Assembly: GCF_017355915.2 (NCBI RefSeq)
Contig: NZ_JAFEUV020000006.1
Location: forward strand, 248,001 to 312,000
Length of the DNA stretch: 64,000 bases
Source: Telluribacter roseus
GTDB taxonomy: Bacteria; Bacteroidota; Bacteroidia; Cytophagales; Spirosomataceae
Reading direction: 5' to 3'
The notes below the pieces were generated by a model. The model saw only the letters and a program-made list of their open reading frames with translations, did not search any database and was not told where the DNA came from. The translations under genes and the position numbers were made by a program. The stretch's first letter is position 1. Every line of letters begins with the position of its first letter. Shown here in pieces: positions 42,495-50,432 of this stretch.

Positions 42495-42513
42495 AAGCCC
42501 CATAGAGGGGCTT
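42495..42513 (-). terminator. rho-independent terminator of the barrel protein gene
   Basis: AAGCCCC (42495-42501) pairs with GGGGCTT (42507-42513). On the - strand the stem is followed by TTTTGC. It lies just downstream of the beta-barrel-like gene (stop at 42540). Confidence 0.8.
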
Positions 42514-42539
42514 ACCATGTGGAAGTACCAGACAAAGAC

Positions 42540-43103
42540 TCAGAACCGGTACCCCAGGTGAATGGTAGCGAAGGGAGTGAACCTGCCTTCCTTGAAATCC
42601 AAGTTGCTGAACTTCACCTTGTCGTTCTGGAACTGGTAGTCTACGCTGGCCCAGGGGGTGATGTACAGGCCGCGCGCTTGTCCGTCCTTGGGCTTCTTAA
42701 AAAAGAAGCGATACCCTACCTGCGGACCTACACTCCACGAGTGGCCGGTATCCTCAGCCCCCGATTCGCGGTGTTTGGCTTTGGTAGTACCATTGCCCCC
42801 TCCGATTCCGGCAAACAGACCGGCACCCGATTTCCTGAACGAGTAGTTGGCCTTGAGGCCATAGCCCTGCTGCTTTACGTCGAAACCCTCGTTGCCATGG
42901 AAGGCCTCCGGAACCCCAATCCCATACACACCCAGGTCAAACGCCCAGCGGCCGGGCTGATAGATACCATGTACCGAGTACCCTTTGAGGAGGTAGGCAA
43001 TGGGATCCACCTCCACGGCGAAGGTGTGGCGGATGGGTTGGTCCTGAGCCCAGGTGAGTGTACTTACAAAAGCGAATAGGAGTGATAAATAAATCTTTTT
43101 CAT
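42540..43103 (-). CDS. small outer-membrane beta-barrel-like protein
   Basis: 187 residues: signal peptide (MKKIYLSLLFAFVSTLTWAQ), then amphipathic strands typical of an eight-stranded barrel (HTFAVEVDPIAYLLKGYSVH, GYGLKANYSFRKSGAGLFAG, GPQVGYRFFFKK, GLYITPWASVDYQFQNDKVK) and a C-terminal aromatic (FATIHLGYRF). No specific family recognised. The upstream region (43104-43250) carries no obvious other gene. Confidence 0.8.
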   Translation of the reverse strand: MKKIYLSLLFAFVSTLTWAQDQPIRHTFAVEVDPIAYLLKGYSVHGIYQPGRWAFDLGVYGIGVPEAFHGNEGFDVKQQGYGLKANYSFRKSGAGLFAGIGGGNGTTKAKHRESGAEDTGHSWSVGPQVGYRFFFKKPKDGQARGLYITPWASVDYQFQNDKVKFSNLDFKEGRFTPFATIHLGYRF

Positions 43104-43246
43104 GGCTGTTCTTTGTTTTGATTAACTGACGCAACAAAGATAGATTCAGCCGGAGGGCGGGTGCTACTTTAAAATACCGAAGTGGCGATTTTGGGCGAAG
43201 AAGCTGCTGAGGGTAATGAAGAAAAGGTAAGTGCCCTTTATTTCTA

Positions 43247-43284
43247 AACAAGATTCCCGACAGATACCTATCGGGAATCTTGTT
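43247..43284. terminator. terminator at the 3' end of the AGE epimerase gene
   Basis: AACAAGATTCCCGA (43247-43260) pairs perfectly with 43271-43284, loop of ten bases. Confidence 0.85.
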
Positions 43285-43308
43285 GGTTTATAGCTATTAG
43301 AATTGAGG

Positions 43309-44598
43309 CTAAACAAATTTACTCATTCGCTCTTTCTCTACTAGCTTGTCCAGCCGTACGATGCTCTGTACCATGGCCCGGACGCTGTGGTAATTGATCT
43401 TCCAGGAGTGGCTCATGTGTGTCCAGATGGGCTCGCCCTGGCGCGTGAGCAGGGGCTTCCATTCACCTACCTGGTGGTCAATAACGTGGTCGAAGACAAA
43501 GCGGTGAACAGCATGATACGCCTCCAGAAAACGCTCATCTTCGTACACCCGATAGGCATCCAGCAAACCAATAAGTACCTCGGCCTGCTGCCAGAACTCC
43601 TTCTCCCGGTCATATACCTCTCCCGCATGTGATCCTTCCACAAACACACCCCCGTACTCCCAGTCGATGCCGTATTCCACGGCATGGTTAAACGACTGCA
43701 GGAGCTGCGTGCGAAAGTCTTCGTGCGGGATACCGAGGATGTCCAGGGCGTGCATGAGCAGCCAGGCAAACTCCACATTGTGGCCGTAGCTGGTATTATC
43801 TTCAGCGGCACTCTTGGTACCGTCTTCGGTAAAGCGGTCCCAGCCCCACACGATGTCAAATTTGATCTGCGGCGCCACGCGCCAGTCGGCCCAGAACTGC
43901 GGAATACCCGTGCCGTAGTCGGGATGCATGATGCGGGTGGTAAGCAGTTGGATCACCTCCAGCAACTTACGGCGGTGTACCTCCTGGCCGCTGCATTCGT
44001 AGAGCGTGGTGAAGGCTTCCATCAGGTGCATGTGGGCGTCCAGTGTTTTGCGGTCACCTCCGGCAGAGCCAGGCCCTTTGAGCGTCCAGTCGCGCTGGAA
44101 CATCTCGAAGTACCCCCCGTAGTAGGTGTCAACGGCGTACTTCTGCAGCAGGTCAAAAACCTTCTGGGCGTACTCCAGGCCGCGCGGGTCGCCGGTAGCC
44201 AGGGTATACTCGCTGAGGCTATAGATGGCGAAGCTGTGTCCGTAGACGATCTTTTCGTCAATTTTGACGTTGCCCCGGCGGTCCATGAGCCAGTAAAAGC
44301 CACCGTGCTCGGGGTCCCACATCTTGTTGAGGAGGAAGTCCACTCCGTGTCGGGCCATGTTGGCAAACTGCCCCTCGCCGTACCCGGCCCGGTGTACCGA
44401 CGAAAAGGTATAGATGCTGCGGGTTTGGGCTATGAGTGACTTTTCGTCTTCGCCGGTGTCGTTGCCGTCCTTGTCGAAGTGGGTGATAAAACCGCCGTTC
44501 TCGCGGTCTACACAACGTTTTTCCCAGAAGGGCAGGAGTTCCTGTGTCAGGTGGTGGTGGGCCTCCTGTCGGTACTGTGTGAGCTGTTCAATATTCAT
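43309..44598 (-). CDS. AGE family epimerase/isomerase (cellobiose/N-acylglucosamine 2-epimerase-like)
   Basis: 429 residues, an alpha/alpha6 barrel. Motifs: LTQELLPFWEKRCVDRENGG, SIYTFSSVHRAGYGEGQF, GGFYWLMDRRGNVKIDEKIV, YGHSFAIYSLSEYTLATGD, DAHMHLMEAFTTLYECSG, YGHNVEFAWLLMHALDILG and FWQQAEVLIGLLDAYRVYED. These carry the conserved His of the epimerase site. The family isomerises or epimerises unphosphorylated sugars (GlcNAc, cellobiose, mannose); bacterial cellobiose 2-epimerases look like this. It is followed by a Gfo/Idh/MocA oxidoreductase on the same strand, 62 bp away, which suggests a sugar-metabolism unit. Confidence 0.93.
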   Translation of the reverse strand: MNIEQLTQYRQEAHHHLTQELLPFWEKRCVDRENGGFITHFDKDGNDTGEDEKSLIAQTRSIYTFSSVHRAGYGEGQFANMARHGVDFLLNKMWDPEHGGFYWLMDRRGNVKIDEKIVYGHSFAIYSLSEYTLATGDPRGLEYAQKVFDLLQKYAVDTYYGGYFEMFQRDWTLKGPGSAGGDRKTLDAHMHLMEAFTTLYECSGQEVHRRKLLEVIQLLTTRIMHPDYGTGIPQFWADWRVAPQIKFDIVWGWDRFTEDGTKSAAEDNTSYGHNVEFAWLLMHALDILGIPHEDFRTQLLQSFNHAVEYGIDWEYGGVFVEGSHAGEVYDREKEFWQQAEVLIGLLDAYRVYEDERFLEAYHAVHRFVFDHVIDHQVGEWKPLLTRQGEPIWTHMSHSWKINYHSVRAMVQSIVRLDKLVEKERMSKFV

Positions 44599-44660
44599 TC
44601 AGCGTGGTATGAGTGTTGGGTTTAGGGAAATTACAGTAGTGTTAAAGGGGGACTCTAACA

Positions 44661-45767
44661 TTAGCCCAGGCGTACAGCCTTGCCGGTTCTGGCCGCCTGG
44701 TAAATGGCCTCTACTACCCGAATATCCCTCAACCCTTCCTCACCAGGTACCAGCATAGGCTTGTTGTTCTTGATAGCCAGCGCGTCATCGTCCATCTGCC
44801 GGGCCTGCTGGTTATCCAGCGGGTAGTTGATTTCTCCCAGTGTGCTGAAGCCCCTGTTGCCACTGTAAGCGGTAGCGGGCTCCATCAGCAGGTTTCCTTT
44901 TTCATAATTGACTTTCAGGAAGTTGGTATTGATGCCAAAGCTGGTTGTACAGTTGGCTACGGCTCCACTGGGGAAGTGCAGCTGGAACATGGTCGTTTCG
45001 TCTACGTTCTTATAGATCTCAGGGCGGTTGGTCAGGTGGCTGGCCGTAACCAGTATGGGCTCTTCCCCGGCCGCCAGCCGCGCGCCCTGCAGGGCGTACA
45101 CGCCCATGTCGTACATCACACCGCCGCCCAGCTCTTTCTTTTGCTTCCAGTGGTCGGTGCGGCCTTCATTATAACCTGCCGAGCTGTGGATCAGCTTTAC
45201 CTTTCCCATCGGCTTTTCCTTCGCGATCTTCATGTACGCCTGCGTGTTGGGATCGTGCTGACAGCGGTAGCCGATAGCCAGGCTGCGCTTGTTGTCGCGG
45301 CAGGCCTTGATCATCTCCTCACATTCTTTGACACTCATCGCCATAGGCTTCTCGCAGAACACGTGCTTACCGGCTTTGGCCGCCCGTACCGTATACTCCT
45401 TGTGCATGGATGGCGGCAGTACCACGTACACGATGTCAATGTCGGGGTTGTTGGCTATCTGGTCGAAGTTCTGGTAGTTGTAGATATTTTTATCCGGTAT
45501 GTTGTACTTCTTCTTCCACAGTTCGGCCTTAGCGGGGGTACCCGTCACAATTCCGGCCAGGTAGCAGTGCTGCGTTTTTTGCAGGGCCGGGGCCAGCAGG
45601 TCGGTACTGTAATAGCCCAGGCCAACCAGAGCAATTCCCAATTTGTCTTTTGCCTGTTTTTTAGCAAAGGTCCAGGAAGGCAGCAGGTTAGCGGCAGTTA
45701 AGCCTGCCATGCCGGTCAAAAAATCACGGCGGGTAGTAGATTCGGAAGCTGAAAAAAGTAGGTTCAT
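44661..45767 (-). CDS. Gfo/Idh/MocA oxidoreductase with Tat signal
   Basis: About 368 residues from the ATG at 45767; the first residues (SESTTRRDFLTGMAGLTAAN) are a twin-arginine motif, so the protein is exported folded. NAD(P)-binding Rossmann start LGIALVGLGYYSTDLLAPAL, then the catalytic-Lys motif HVFCEKPMAMSVKECEEMIK. The second domain contains KVKLIHSSAGYNEGRTDHWK and the substrate-site Tyr/His. Exported Gfo/Idh/MocA enzymes are a Bacteroidota hallmark, often involved in sugar oxidation or epimerisation; substrate unknown. Same strand as the AGE epimerase, 62 bp upstream. Confidence 0.93.
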   Translation of the reverse strand: MNLLFSASESTTRRDFLTGMAGLTAANLLPSWTFAKKQAKDKLGIALVGLGYYSTDLLAPALQKTQHCYLAGIVTGTPAKAELWKKKYNIPDKNIYNYQNFDQIANNPDIDIVYVVLPPSMHKEYTVRAAKAGKHVFCEKPMAMSVKECEEMIKACRDNKRSLAIGYRCQHDPNTQAYMKIAKEKPMGKVKLIHSSAGYNEGRTDHWKQKKELGGGVMYDMGVYALQGARLAAGEEPILVTASHLTNRPEIYKNVDETTMFQLHFPSGAVANCTTSFGINTNFLKVNYEKGNLLMEPATAYSGNRGFSTLGEINYPLDNQQARQMDDDALAIKNNKPMLVPGEEGLRDIRVVEAIYQAARTGKAVRLG

Positions 45768-45903
45768 CAGGGGCAGACTAGTTTTTGGGTTACAATCTAA
45801 AAGCACTTGAAAGGCCTGCTTTACTATTTTTTGAGCAGACCGGCCTGTGCAGGTACAGTTTATGTAAAGTTATTGATAAACTATTTTCCCAACGGCTTAT
45901 TAC

Positions 45904-46428
45904 ATGACCTGGCCCTGGCTGCACAAACAGTTTACTAAATGGAAGAGCTTTCTGACGAAAGGTACGTCCATTAATCAACTTTCATGGAGTATAACCCTTT
46001 CTATTCTCGTAGGGGTGTTTCCACTAATCGGCACCAACAATCTTTTGATTGCGTTGCTGGCGATGAAGTTCCGGCTAAACATGGCCCTGATGTTTGCCAT
46101 TAGCTACGCCCTGTATCCGGTTCAGATCCTGTTGCTGGTACCTTACCTGCGTATTGGAGAAAAGGTACTGGGGATAGGGGCTACCCCGCTGAGCTGGCAG
46201 GAACTGAAAGTGAGCTTTGGCCTCGGGATTTTACCCATGATTAATAAGTTTGGTGGCGCCCTGTTGGTTTCGACGGTAGGTTGGTTACTGACAAGCCTGC
46301 TGATCCTCAGTGTGCTCAATTACTTCTTCAAATTCATTCTCCGGAAAACCCTCCCTGCGCGGTGGGCGCAGGAACAGCAGACCAATACCGCTGCGGCACC
46401 AGCCAATGTTTTAACAAGTGCTTGTTAA
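45904..46428 (+). CDS. DUF2062 membrane protein
   Basis: 174 residues with several membrane helices. SLSILVGVFPLIGTNNLLIA-type motif (in SWSITLSILVGVFPLIGTNN), FRLNMALMFAISYALYPVQI and GGALLVSTVGWLLTSLLIL. The family also occurs fused to glycosyltransferases; role unknown. Confidence 0.85.
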   Translation: MTWPWLHKQFTKWKSFLTKGTSINQLSWSITLSILVGVFPLIGTNNLLIALLAMKFRLNMALMFAISYALYPVQILLLVPYLRIGEKVLGIGATPLSWQELKVSFGLGILPMINKFGGALLVSTVGWLLTSLLILSVLNYFFKFILRKTLPARWAQEQQTNTAAAPANVLTSAC

Positions 46429-46652
46429 GTAAGTGCCTGCTGATGGTTCGGGCTTAGCCGGGTATCTGTCTTTAAGTACCCTTGACGATCTTTCTCCACT
46501 TCACGGACAGCCCTAAAAAGAGGCTGCATCAGCCATGTATTCGTAGTATATTCCGTCAGAAATCCTTTCCTGAAAAAGCTTCGAACGAAAATTTTGCCCA
46601 ATTTTACGGAGGGTACCTCAGGTACCAGGGTAACTGCTGATCTTTTTCTTTT

Positions 46653-48365
46653 ATGACCAATTCTGAAATTATAGATATACTCGAGCTGACGGCCAAGCTG
46701 ATGGAGCTGCACGAGGCTGACTCATTTAAAATAAAAGCCTACAGCTCGGCCGCTTTCAACCTGGACCGGCTCACCGACCGGAACATAGCCACAATGGCCC
46801 CCGCCGACCTGACCCGTATACCGGGTGTGGGCAAGAGCGTAGCCGGGAAGATCCAGGAGATACTGGAAACCGGAAAACTACGTGAGCTGGAAGAGCTGAT
46901 GGACAAGACACCGCCGGGCATCCTGGCGATGTTTAAGGTAAAGGGCATCGGTGCCAAGAAGATCGCAGTGATCTGGCGGGAGCTGGGTATTGATAACTTG
47001 CGTGACCTGGAACTGGCCTGCCAGAGCGGGCAGATTGCTAAGCTGAAGGGCTTCGGCGAAAGTACCCAGCAGAAGATCCTGGACTCGCTGGTGTTCCTGA
47101 AAGGACAGGCTGGTAAGCTCCGCATGGATATAGCCGGTGCGCTGGCGCAGTCGTTGCGTGACGAGCTGGTCACCCTATTTGATAAGGTAGAAATAGCCGG
47201 CGAAGTACGCCGTAAGACCGAAATCGTGGAGACGGTGAGGCTACTGGTAGGGGCGGATTCGCCCGTGGCGGTACAGCAAAAACTTAATGGCCTGCATATA
47301 CTGACTCAGGACATAAAGCAGTCGTCTCCTTTCGTTTGGCGGGGCAAGGCCATGGACGTAGAAGTACGGGTAGAAATCGTGATAGTACCCGAGGCGCGCT
47401 TTGCCAATGCGCTACTCCTGGAAACGGCTGCCGAAGCCCACCTGGCGCAGCCGGTTATTGGTGGAGGTACCCTGCTGCAACTGGCCCTGGCGGAGCCGGT
47501 CGCGACGGAGGAAGAACTGTACCAGAAGGCCGGGGTGCCCTACATAGTACCCGAGATGCGCGAAGGCCTGGGCGAGTGGGCCTGGGCACTGGACCATAGC
47601 CCCGACGACCTTGTGACCTGGGACCACCTGAAAGGCATCCTGCACAACCACAGTACCTACTCCGACGGACAGAACACGCTGGAACAAATGGCCTTGTTCT
47701 GCCGGGAGCTGGGCTTTGAGTACCTGGGTATGGCCGACCACTCCCAAAGTGCCACCTACGCCAGTGGTTTGCGTCCCGACCAGGTGGAGCGGCAGCACGA
47801 AGAAATTGACCGCTTGAATGAACGCTTCGCCCGGGAGAATTCAGAGCGTCCGTTCAAGATACTGAAAGGTATTGAATCGGATATCCTGGGTGATGGCTCC
47901 CTCGACTACACCGATGATATACTGGCTACCTTCGACTACGTAGTAGCCTCCGTACACAGCAACCTGACCATGACGCAGGACAAGGCCACCGCCCGGCTCC
48001 TGCATGCCATCGAGAATCCATATACTACCATACTGGGCCACCCGACGGGGCGGCTGCTCCTGTCGCGGGAGGGGTACCCCATAGATTACAAAGCCGTCAT
48101 AGATGCCTGTGCCGAAAGGGGCGTGGTCATCGAGATTAACGCCAACCCCTGGCGACTGGACCTGGACTGGCGCTGGGTCCGATACTGCATGGAGAAAGGC
48201 GTGATGCTAAGTATCAATCCTGATGCCCACGTGCGGGAAGGCTACTACGATATGCACTACGGCGTAGCCGTGGGGCGCAAAGCAGGCCTTACCCGGCAGA
48301 TGACGTTCAATGCGCTGTCGCTGGCGGAACTAGAGGCTTATCTTAAGAAAAGGAACACCCGGTAG
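46653..48365 (+). CDS. PolX-family protein: intact PHP phosphoesterase, degenerate polymerase site
   Basis: 570 residues: N-terminal helix-hairpin-helix and 8-kDa domains (RIPGVGKSVAGKIQEILE, VKGIGAKKIAVIW), a nucleotidyltransferase-like domain (about 155-310) and a C-terminal PHP domain (about 325-570). The PHP ligands are all recognisable: ILHNHSTYSDGQN, MADHSQSATYASGL, GIESDILGDG, VVASVHS, ILGHPTGRLLL, EINANPWRLDL and SINPDAHVREGYYD. The polymerase catalytic motif, expected as GSxRRxxETxxDxD, reads AGEVRRKTEIVETVRLLVG, lacking the two aspartates. Predicted activity is therefore a nuclease or phosphatase on DNA ends rather than gap-filling synthesis. Confidence 0.9.
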   Translation: MTNSEIIDILELTAKLMELHEADSFKIKAYSSAAFNLDRLTDRNIATMAPADLTRIPGVGKSVAGKIQEILETGKLRELEELMDKTPPGILAMFKVKGIGAKKIAVIWRELGIDNLRDLELACQSGQIAKLKGFGESTQQKILDSLVFLKGQAGKLRMDIAGALAQSLRDELVTLFDKVEIAGEVRRKTEIVETVRLLVGADSPVAVQQKLNGLHILTQDIKQSSPFVWRGKAMDVEVRVEIVIVPEARFANALLLETAAEAHLAQPVIGGGTLLQLALAEPVATEEELYQKAGVPYIVPEMREGLGEWAWALDHSPDDLVTWDHLKGILHNHSTYSDGQNTLEQMALFCRELGFEYLGMADHSQSATYASGLRPDQVERQHEEIDRLNERFARENSERPFKILKGIESDILGDGSLDYTDDILATFDYVVASVHSNLTMTQDKATARLLHAIENPYTTILGHPTGRLLLSREGYPIDYKAVIDACAERGVVIEINANPWRLDLDWRWVRYCMEKGVMLSINPDAHVREGYYDMHYGVAVGRKAGLTRQMTFNALSLAELEAYLKKRNTR

Positions 48366-48368
48366 GAG

Positions 48369-50252
48369 CTACTCCTGAAAGCTGATCTGGACATCCGGGG
48401 CCAGATCCAGAGTGGCCCCTTCTTTTACTTCCAGACTGCGCATATGTATGGTACCTGTATCTATCGTGATGCTATGGCCTGCCTCTATGATTACCTGATC
48501 CTTAGAGGTAGGTACGCAGTTACACGACCAGGTAGCGGGGGCGCTCCAGCTCCCGGAGGCTACGGAACTGATCAGTGGACGTGGTACAATCGTAACGGCA
48601 TAGTCCTCGGTTTCACCGTATTCATACGCCGAACACGGCTCGACTGGGCTCTGATTGTACTGCAGCCGTACCCGGAGCCGGGTAGTACCGGTAGGTGCCT
48701 GATCCGGAATGTTGAATGAGCCAGTCAGTACGGCATCTGCACTGACAAATACTAGCTTATATACCATCTCTTCCGGCTCGAACAACTGATTGTTGTTAAA
48801 GTCCAGCCAGAGCGTGATTCCCTCCCGGTACCTGCCCGGATGCCGTAGTGTAAAGCTGTAGGTATACCCCTGACTAAGTGATGGTGGTGACACGGAGGTG
48901 GTATAGTCGCTGTATCCGTTGGGGGAGCAGCTACTGGTATGGCTCAGCAGGCTGGTACCGTTATGGAGGATCGAAAAGTTACTGATTACGTCATCGTCAT
49001 TACAGTTGGTACTGCCAGGGATGCAGTAACAGTACGTAACCGAAGCGTCAAACGCGACGGTTACGGGAGTGCTATAGACGGCACTGGCATTGGCCGCCAC
49101 GACCCGGTAGTAGTAGACCCGGCTCGGATCAGCTACCACCTCCCTGTCGGTATACTGAGAGGAGTTGGCGGCTACCTTGCCTACGGCAACAAAGTTACCA
49201 TCCGGGCGGGTAGACCTTTCGATGATATATCCGCCTTCGTCACTGGCCTCATCCGTCCAGTTCAGCGTAATTGAGCAGTTTTGATAAAGGGCCGTTAGCT
49301 GGGAAGGAGCCGGTGCTTCCGGTTGGCATACCAGCTTATAGGTACCATGCTGTTCAGTTAAAAGCATCCGGTAGAGATATCCTTCGTGCATCCGGCCCAG
49401 CTGCCCTTCCGTGAAGCGGTTTCGGCAGCTATGGTAGTACGACATCAGGTTCCGGAGGTCCGGGCTGTATAGTTCGCCCCTAGCGTCCCGGTGTTCGGTA
49501 TCGGTATAGGTACAGGTTCTGGGGTCGTAGGTACTATAACGGTCGGCGGGGGTATCACAGAGCAGATCACCGGCCGTTGTGCAGTTGGCTCCCTCACCGC
49601 GGGTTACGAGTTCTTCACCCAGGCTGGTTTCGTGCGTGTGCAGCAAGCTCCAGTAGTGGCCCATTTCGTGAGCGAGGGTAGAGCCATTAGAGGTAGCGTG
49701 GTTGTACATGATAATCCGGTTTTCGCGCGGATCGCTGCTCGGGAACGCTGAAATCCCGTTGATGGGAGACCCTCCGTAGTTGACATTATTACAGAAGTAG
49801 ATGTTGATGGCGTCGTTGACATTGTGCAGGGTTAGCCTGGCGTCGTCCGTCAGCACCTCGCAGTCGGCCAGATCATCGTCATCAATATAGTGAATAGGGC
49901 CGCATAGGTAAAACTGCATGTGTAGGGGCTGGTACTGGGCATTCATGGTAGCTAGCGCACTGTTGAGTGCCTCGACGGAAAGCCCTCCGGTGCCGTTTTG
50001 TTTTCTGACAATATGCGCCTTGATGGGTATCTGTACGGTAGGGTACTCTTCGGTACTACGGCCTTGCTTCTTTTTTTTCTTTACCGCGTCCTCCATCTTT
50101 TTCACCTTATCGGGGGCAGGAGGCTCTGTGCCACAGTCACGGGGGAGCTGCTCGACCGTAGATTTCTTTTTCTGAGCCATGACTTGCCCGGCCCATTCAA
50201 TACTCACAATCCAAAACACAGCCAGTAAGGCAAGTAAACGTACTTTCATCAC
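48369..50252 (-). CDS. secreted M43 (pappalysin/cytophagalysin-type) zinc metalloprotease with FN3 and GEVED domains
   Basis: 627 residues with a signal peptide (LLALLAVFWIVSIEWAGQVM, ending AQ). The zinc motif HEMGHYWSLLHTHE (His195, Glu196, His199, His205) and the downstream CDTPADRYS define a M43B-type peptidase. A fibronectin type III domain follows (about 310-405; SITLNWTDEASDEGGYIIER), then a GEVED domain (about 410-560; GITLWLDFNNNQLFEPEE, EPCSAYEYGETEDYAVTIV) and a C-terminal G8-like Trp/Cys-rich segment (SWSAPATWSCNCVPTSKDQV). No Por-type sorting domain is seen at the end, so the secretion route is uncertain. The convergent polX stop lies 4 bp away. Confidence 0.92.
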   Translation of the reverse strand: MMKVRLLALLAVFWIVSIEWAGQVMAQKKKSTVEQLPRDCGTEPPAPDKVKKMEDAVKKKKKQGRSTEEYPTVQIPIKAHIVRKQNGTGGLSVEALNSALATMNAQYQPLHMQFYLCGPIHYIDDDDLADCEVLTDDARLTLHNVNDAINIYFCNNVNYGGSPINGISAFPSSDPRENRIIMYNHATSNGSTLAHEMGHYWSLLHTHETSLGEELVTRGEGANCTTAGDLLCDTPADRYSTYDPRTCTYTDTEHRDARGELYSPDLRNLMSYYHSCRNRFTEGQLGRMHEGYLYRMLLTEQHGTYKLVCQPEAPAPSQLTALYQNCSITLNWTDEASDEGGYIIERSTRPDGNFVAVGKVAANSSQYTDREVVADPSRVYYYRVVAANASAVYSTPVTVAFDASVTYCYCIPGSTNCNDDDVISNFSILHNGTSLLSHTSSCSPNGYSDYTTSVSPPSLSQGYTYSFTLRHPGRYREGITLWLDFNNNQLFEPEEMVYKLVFVSADAVLTGSFNIPDQAPTGTTRLRVRLQYNQSPVEPCSAYEYGETEDYAVTIVPRPLISSVASGSWSAPATWSCNCVPTSKDQVIIEAGHSITIDTGTIHMRSLEVKEGATLDLAPDVQISFQE

Positions 50253-50432
50253 AATCGGAGGGGATTTGTAACTCTTCCGGGGAGGAAGGATTCAAACTAT
50301 AAATTTAGAAAACATATTTAATTATACTACCAAAAACTTTACTGTCAGCCGGTACGGCTTATTGTATCAATCTACAAGTAGATTGTCCGGCGTGGCGGCT
50401 TGTAAAATGATACACTCACACTTGACGCTTCC

